Below, one piece after another: positions 60,810-64,000 of a stretch of 64,000 nucleotides of DNA. Location of the stretch: NCBI GenBank assembly GCA_959347315.1, contig OY365820.1, forward strand, positions 488,617 to 552,616, read 5' to 3'. This DNA comes from Bimastos eiseni. Taxonomy: Eukaryota; Annelida; Clitellata; Crassiclitellata; Lumbricidae. Every line of letters starts with the position of its first letter. Positions within the stretch are counted from its first letter, which is position 1. The notes under the pieces were generated by a model. It was not told the DNA's origin and did not search any database. It worked only from the letters and a program-made list of their open reading frames with translations. Position numbers and translations under genes: made by a program.

Positions 60810-62820
60810 AGAACAACAACAATAAACAATATGTAGGTCTAGCGTAGATTGTGTTATGATTGATGCATCGGACATTAATTTCCATATTTGGACCATACTA
60901 TAGCCTCGCGTATTACAAAACCACGTGTTACGTGTTTTAATCGTTGATTATGACGATTAAATTTTCGTAATGATTGAATCGATGAATTATAATGACGATA
61001 TGATGTCAAAATTATCTCGACAAGGTTCAGCTTAAGTTGAAGTTAAAGAAAAGACAATGATTTGTTGCAGTTTAACGACACTGTGTGATAACAGAGATCG
61101 ATATCGTCGCCCTCCTCGTTTGTCTAATCTTGGGATTGGCACTCCTGGACTGCTAGCAAGCAGGATATTGTAAATTTCTAGAGCGAGGTAAACACACTAC
61201 AGGGTGTTTATACTTTTCAAGTATCTATTAGACTCTTATCAATGCAGTTTATATAAAGTCGAACAAAATTGATTTCCGGGTGTCTAAATTAATAAAAATT
61301 TAATAATTTCCGTTTAATTTCAAACTGACAAACCGCAGTATGATTACGAGTAAAATGTGAGCGAATGATGATGAGTTATTCCAGGAGTCGAATTTAACCG
61401 TTGGTAGCCACGCAGAGCGCTCATTGCGCTACACATCTCGCTTTTAACAAACGCCGCAGCAAAGCGAAAGAAAGAAAGAAGTAAACCTTGGTGGGGGTTA
61501 CAGGTCTCGAACTCGGTTCCTCTGCTCTGCATCCCCACCAATACTCTACGCCATTCCCCACAATTAAGCCTAGTTGTTGTATTTTCAGTATGATGACTCT
61601 GTGTTATACACTTATAACAAATACCATTAGCGTCACCCTCCTTCATTATCAAAGCTAGGGACTGGCAATCCCATTGTGCTAACAAGGTTGGAGTAAAAAA
61701 ACTGAGCCTAGAACAATTCATGGTTTTACATTGTTCAGCGACATCGTGCCAACCACATCAACAGCAAAACTAACGAACGAGATAACATCTTAAAATATGT
61801 TACTCAAATTGAGTTCGACCATTTAGACTGGCACTTAGTCACTACGAGAACATTCCGTGTATATCAAAAACACTCCTCGCAATTTTTACTCGTTAATAAT
61901 GGCCATTATGAAGCTGATCGCTGCTTGCATCACTTAAACGAGCTTTCGATGATGCAGTCTATATAGTGTCAGACGAAACCGATTAAAAGGTGTGTAAACT
62001 GAGCCTGTAGCAATTCATGGTTATATATTGTTCTACAACATGTTACGGCGGATCAAGGTCGCAACGAAAGCTTTTTTCAGTGGGCAACGCTGACCGAATC
62101 TGATTTGTGGGCTCGCTCAATTTCAAGCTCTCCACAACATTAAAACGGGCTCAAGGATAAATGTCTGCTTACGACCGTAACCGTTGGTCTTCCTATACAA
62201 CCAAGAGACGTACAATTCAACCCTTGCGGTCCCTTGACGTTCCAGTATTTCCTTAACGGCCCTGAATTCTTCTTTGAAATCAAGAATAACACAACAGACG
62301 CTTGCGAATCAACACCTGGGACACGCAGTAGAGGAATTCCTGAACCCCGCAGCCGCCTTCTTCCTGGTTTCCAGGGCCAAAAACCTGCGGCGCACATCTC
62401 ACACACCCGTAAAAGCAGGGGTTAAAAGTAGAAAGTTAGCGATGGAGGGGGTTGTTCCATGGCAGTCTTAGTCTTAGAAACAAAATTATTAAAACGATCG
62501 ACTGATGTTTTAGAAATTTAGATGAAACATTTCATTGACTCGATTTATCAAAAGGAAAATAAACCGATAAACAGGTGTCTAAAATGAGATTGAAATAATT
62601 CATCGTTTTATAGTGTTCAGTTACATCTTGCGGTTATCAAGGTCATAACGATAGCATTCTACTATGAGCAAAGCTGACCGTAACTGGTTTGGGGCCATGT
62701 TTATTTCAGGTCCATGCCCTAAATAAAACTGGACAGGGGCTAGACAGCTATTATTGGTCTTCCTGTATAACGAAGAAACGTCCAAATCAGCCGTTGCACG
62801 TCTTGTGGTAAACAGATGCA
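60810..62820. other. Upstream of the orphan membrane protein; repeats
   Basis: Inverse family B copies lie at about 61065-61150 and 61597-61680. A tRNA-like SINE lies at 61380-61565 on the minus strand. Two diverged copies of one block, roughly 61680-62160 and 62480-62720, share ATTCATGGTTTTACATTGTTC / ATTCATCGTTTTATAGTGTTC words. No coding exon could be supported. Confidence 0.5.
61380..61565 (-). mobile_element. tRNA-derived SINE
   Basis: On the minus strand the order is an A-box-like TGGCGTAGAGTATTGG, a B-box GAGTTCGAGACC about 40 nt later, then a body containing AGCGAGATGTGTAGCGCAAT and a GGTTAAATTCGACTCC end. The body recurs at 32560-32685. Confidence 0.65.
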
Positions 62821-62825
62821 GATGT

Positions 62826-63030
<205 letters not shown>

Positions 63031-63034
63031 CACA

Positions 63035-63640
63035 GCGATGGAGAGAAAAAACAAATAAACAAACAAAAATAGTGGCAGAAAATACAGAACCTAAAGAACG
63101 CATTAATCAACAAAGGCTAGACTTAAATACATACGGATAATATTATACACACTTTCACACCAGCATATCAATAAAAATACATATACAAACAAATACAATA
63201 CATACATACATACACCAATGCATACATTGATAAAAGCTCTACTGATCACATTATGCTTTATAAATCGGGAACTGTCAGTATATATATATATATGTATATA
63301 TATATGTATATATATAGATATATATACAGACATGGATGCATACCTAAATGATACATATACAGACCTATACAATAGTATGCATACATTGAAAAATGCTTTT
63401 CTGATCGAATAGTTTTTATCAGGTTCCAGGTTGTTTTGGGGTGGAGGCAGATTGGTAAAAATTGGATATTGTTTGACAGATGGGTAGAAAAATTCAATTC
63501 CAAAGCAAAGATGTAGCAAGAAAACGATGAAAAACATTGTTTAATTTCAAAATTTTTATGACATATTAATGAAATATTTGATAGATACGAGCTGTTCCAT
63601 CCAATCCACCTGAAATCTCGCCACTATTTTCAGCCCTGCA
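63035..63640. other. Non-coding AT-rich stretch
   Basis: ATACATAC words lie at about 63195-63215 and a TATATATGTATATA tract at about 63278-63330. A minus-strand frame starting at 63537 begins with a hydrophobic leader-like MFFIVFLLHLCFG, but no suitable splice donor follows, so I do not assign it to the orphan membrane protein. Confidence 0.45.
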
Positions 63641-63722
63641 GTATCAGTCCCAAGACTGGATAGAGGAGGAGGGCGACGCTAATGATCTTTGTTATAACAC
63701 AGTGTCGTTAAACTGCAACTAC
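63640..63722 (+). repeat. Dispersed repeat family B (representative copy)
   Basis: An 80-bp module runs from CAGTCCCAAGACTGGATAGA through GAGGAGGGCGACGCTAATGA to CACAGTGTCGTTAAACTGCA. Plus-strand copies lie at about 5774, 8510, 9726, 11472, 12157, 20900, 23264 and here. Minus-strand copies lie at about 15770, 18413, 20236, 33645, 61065 and 61597. With about 14 copies it is the most frequent repeat in the window. Its GTCGTTAAAC end is shared with families A and C. Confidence 0.85.
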
Positions 63723-63933
63723 TTCTCGCCTAAAATTTCGGAATTAACTTTCCTCTCCTGAGTCTCTGAGTCTCTGCTTGAAGACAATCGATCGTTTTGT
63801 CCGCCTCTCTCCTGCTTCTCCATCATCTCCGATTCCCTTCCGCCGGCAGCTAATTGGCTAGTGCGGAGGTTGCTGTCGATGATGATGATGAAGAAGATGA
63901 TGCTGGAGGAGATGTTGCCTTCAGAGCAAGTGA

Positions 63934-63936
<3 letters not shown>

Positions 63937-64000
<64 letters not shown>
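63937..64000. repeat. (GT)n-(GA)n microsatellite, cut by the window end
   Basis: About nine GT dinucleotides lead directly into GA dinucleotides that continue to the last base. A GATGAT/GAAGAT run lies just before, at about 63875-63905. Confidence 0.95.

Noticed and set aside
63103..63537. Minus-strand frame starting with a hydrophobic leader, as a possible first exon of the membrane protein
   Set aside because: No plausible GT donor soon after the leader in the needed phase; the rest of the frame is AT-repeat translation.

Overview
The window is animal nuclear DNA: intron-rich genes, AT-rich non-coding sequence, long microsatellites, tRNA-derived SINE heads, degraded LINE ends and several non-autonomous DNA transposons. 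It looks like a marine invertebrate. The frequent AGGCCTA words and the repeat style remind me of an echinoderm or other ambulacrarian, but I cannot place it firmly below Metazoa. There is one 200-N assembly gap (2318-2517), and the window ends inside a GA microsatellite.

Layout. From 1 to about 26.5 kb I recognise almost no coding sequence. This stretch holds simple repeats, a hAT-type element with perfect target-site duplications, a palindromic MITE, a roughly 200-bp CCTG array, a 16-bp satellite and many copies of a few dispersed repeat families. The exception is one clean 146-nt exon on the minus strand (16836-16981) that encodes the start of the ligand-binding domain of a nicotinic acetylcholine receptor subunit. 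The gene-dense half follows. Cytoplasmic dynein 1 intermediate chain lies on the minus strand (15 coding exons, 26541-41737, 623 aa). A three-exon TANK-like adaptor, also minus, lies at 44756-46955 (319 aa). The La autoantigen homologue (SSB) is on the plus strand (12 coding exons, 49170-57218, 388 aa). A long minus-strand terminal exon (59322-60805) encodes an unrecognised single-pass membrane protein whose first exon I could not find. For each of the three multi-exon models the exon lengths sum to a multiple of three, and every junction keeps the reading frame.

The genes are functionally unrelated: cargo transport, a possible innate-immune/TBK1 adaptor, RNA polymerase III transcript chaperoning, and an orphan surface protein. 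I see no operon or cluster logic. TANK-like and La are divergently transcribed, with about 2.2 kb between start codons. The introns are full of transposon fragments. The more interesting leads are the orphan receptor exon, the doubled TQT motif in the dynein chain, the NFP heptad repeat in the TANK-like protein, the orphan membrane protein, and a set of precisely delimitable non-autonomous transposons, one apparently nested inside a SINE.
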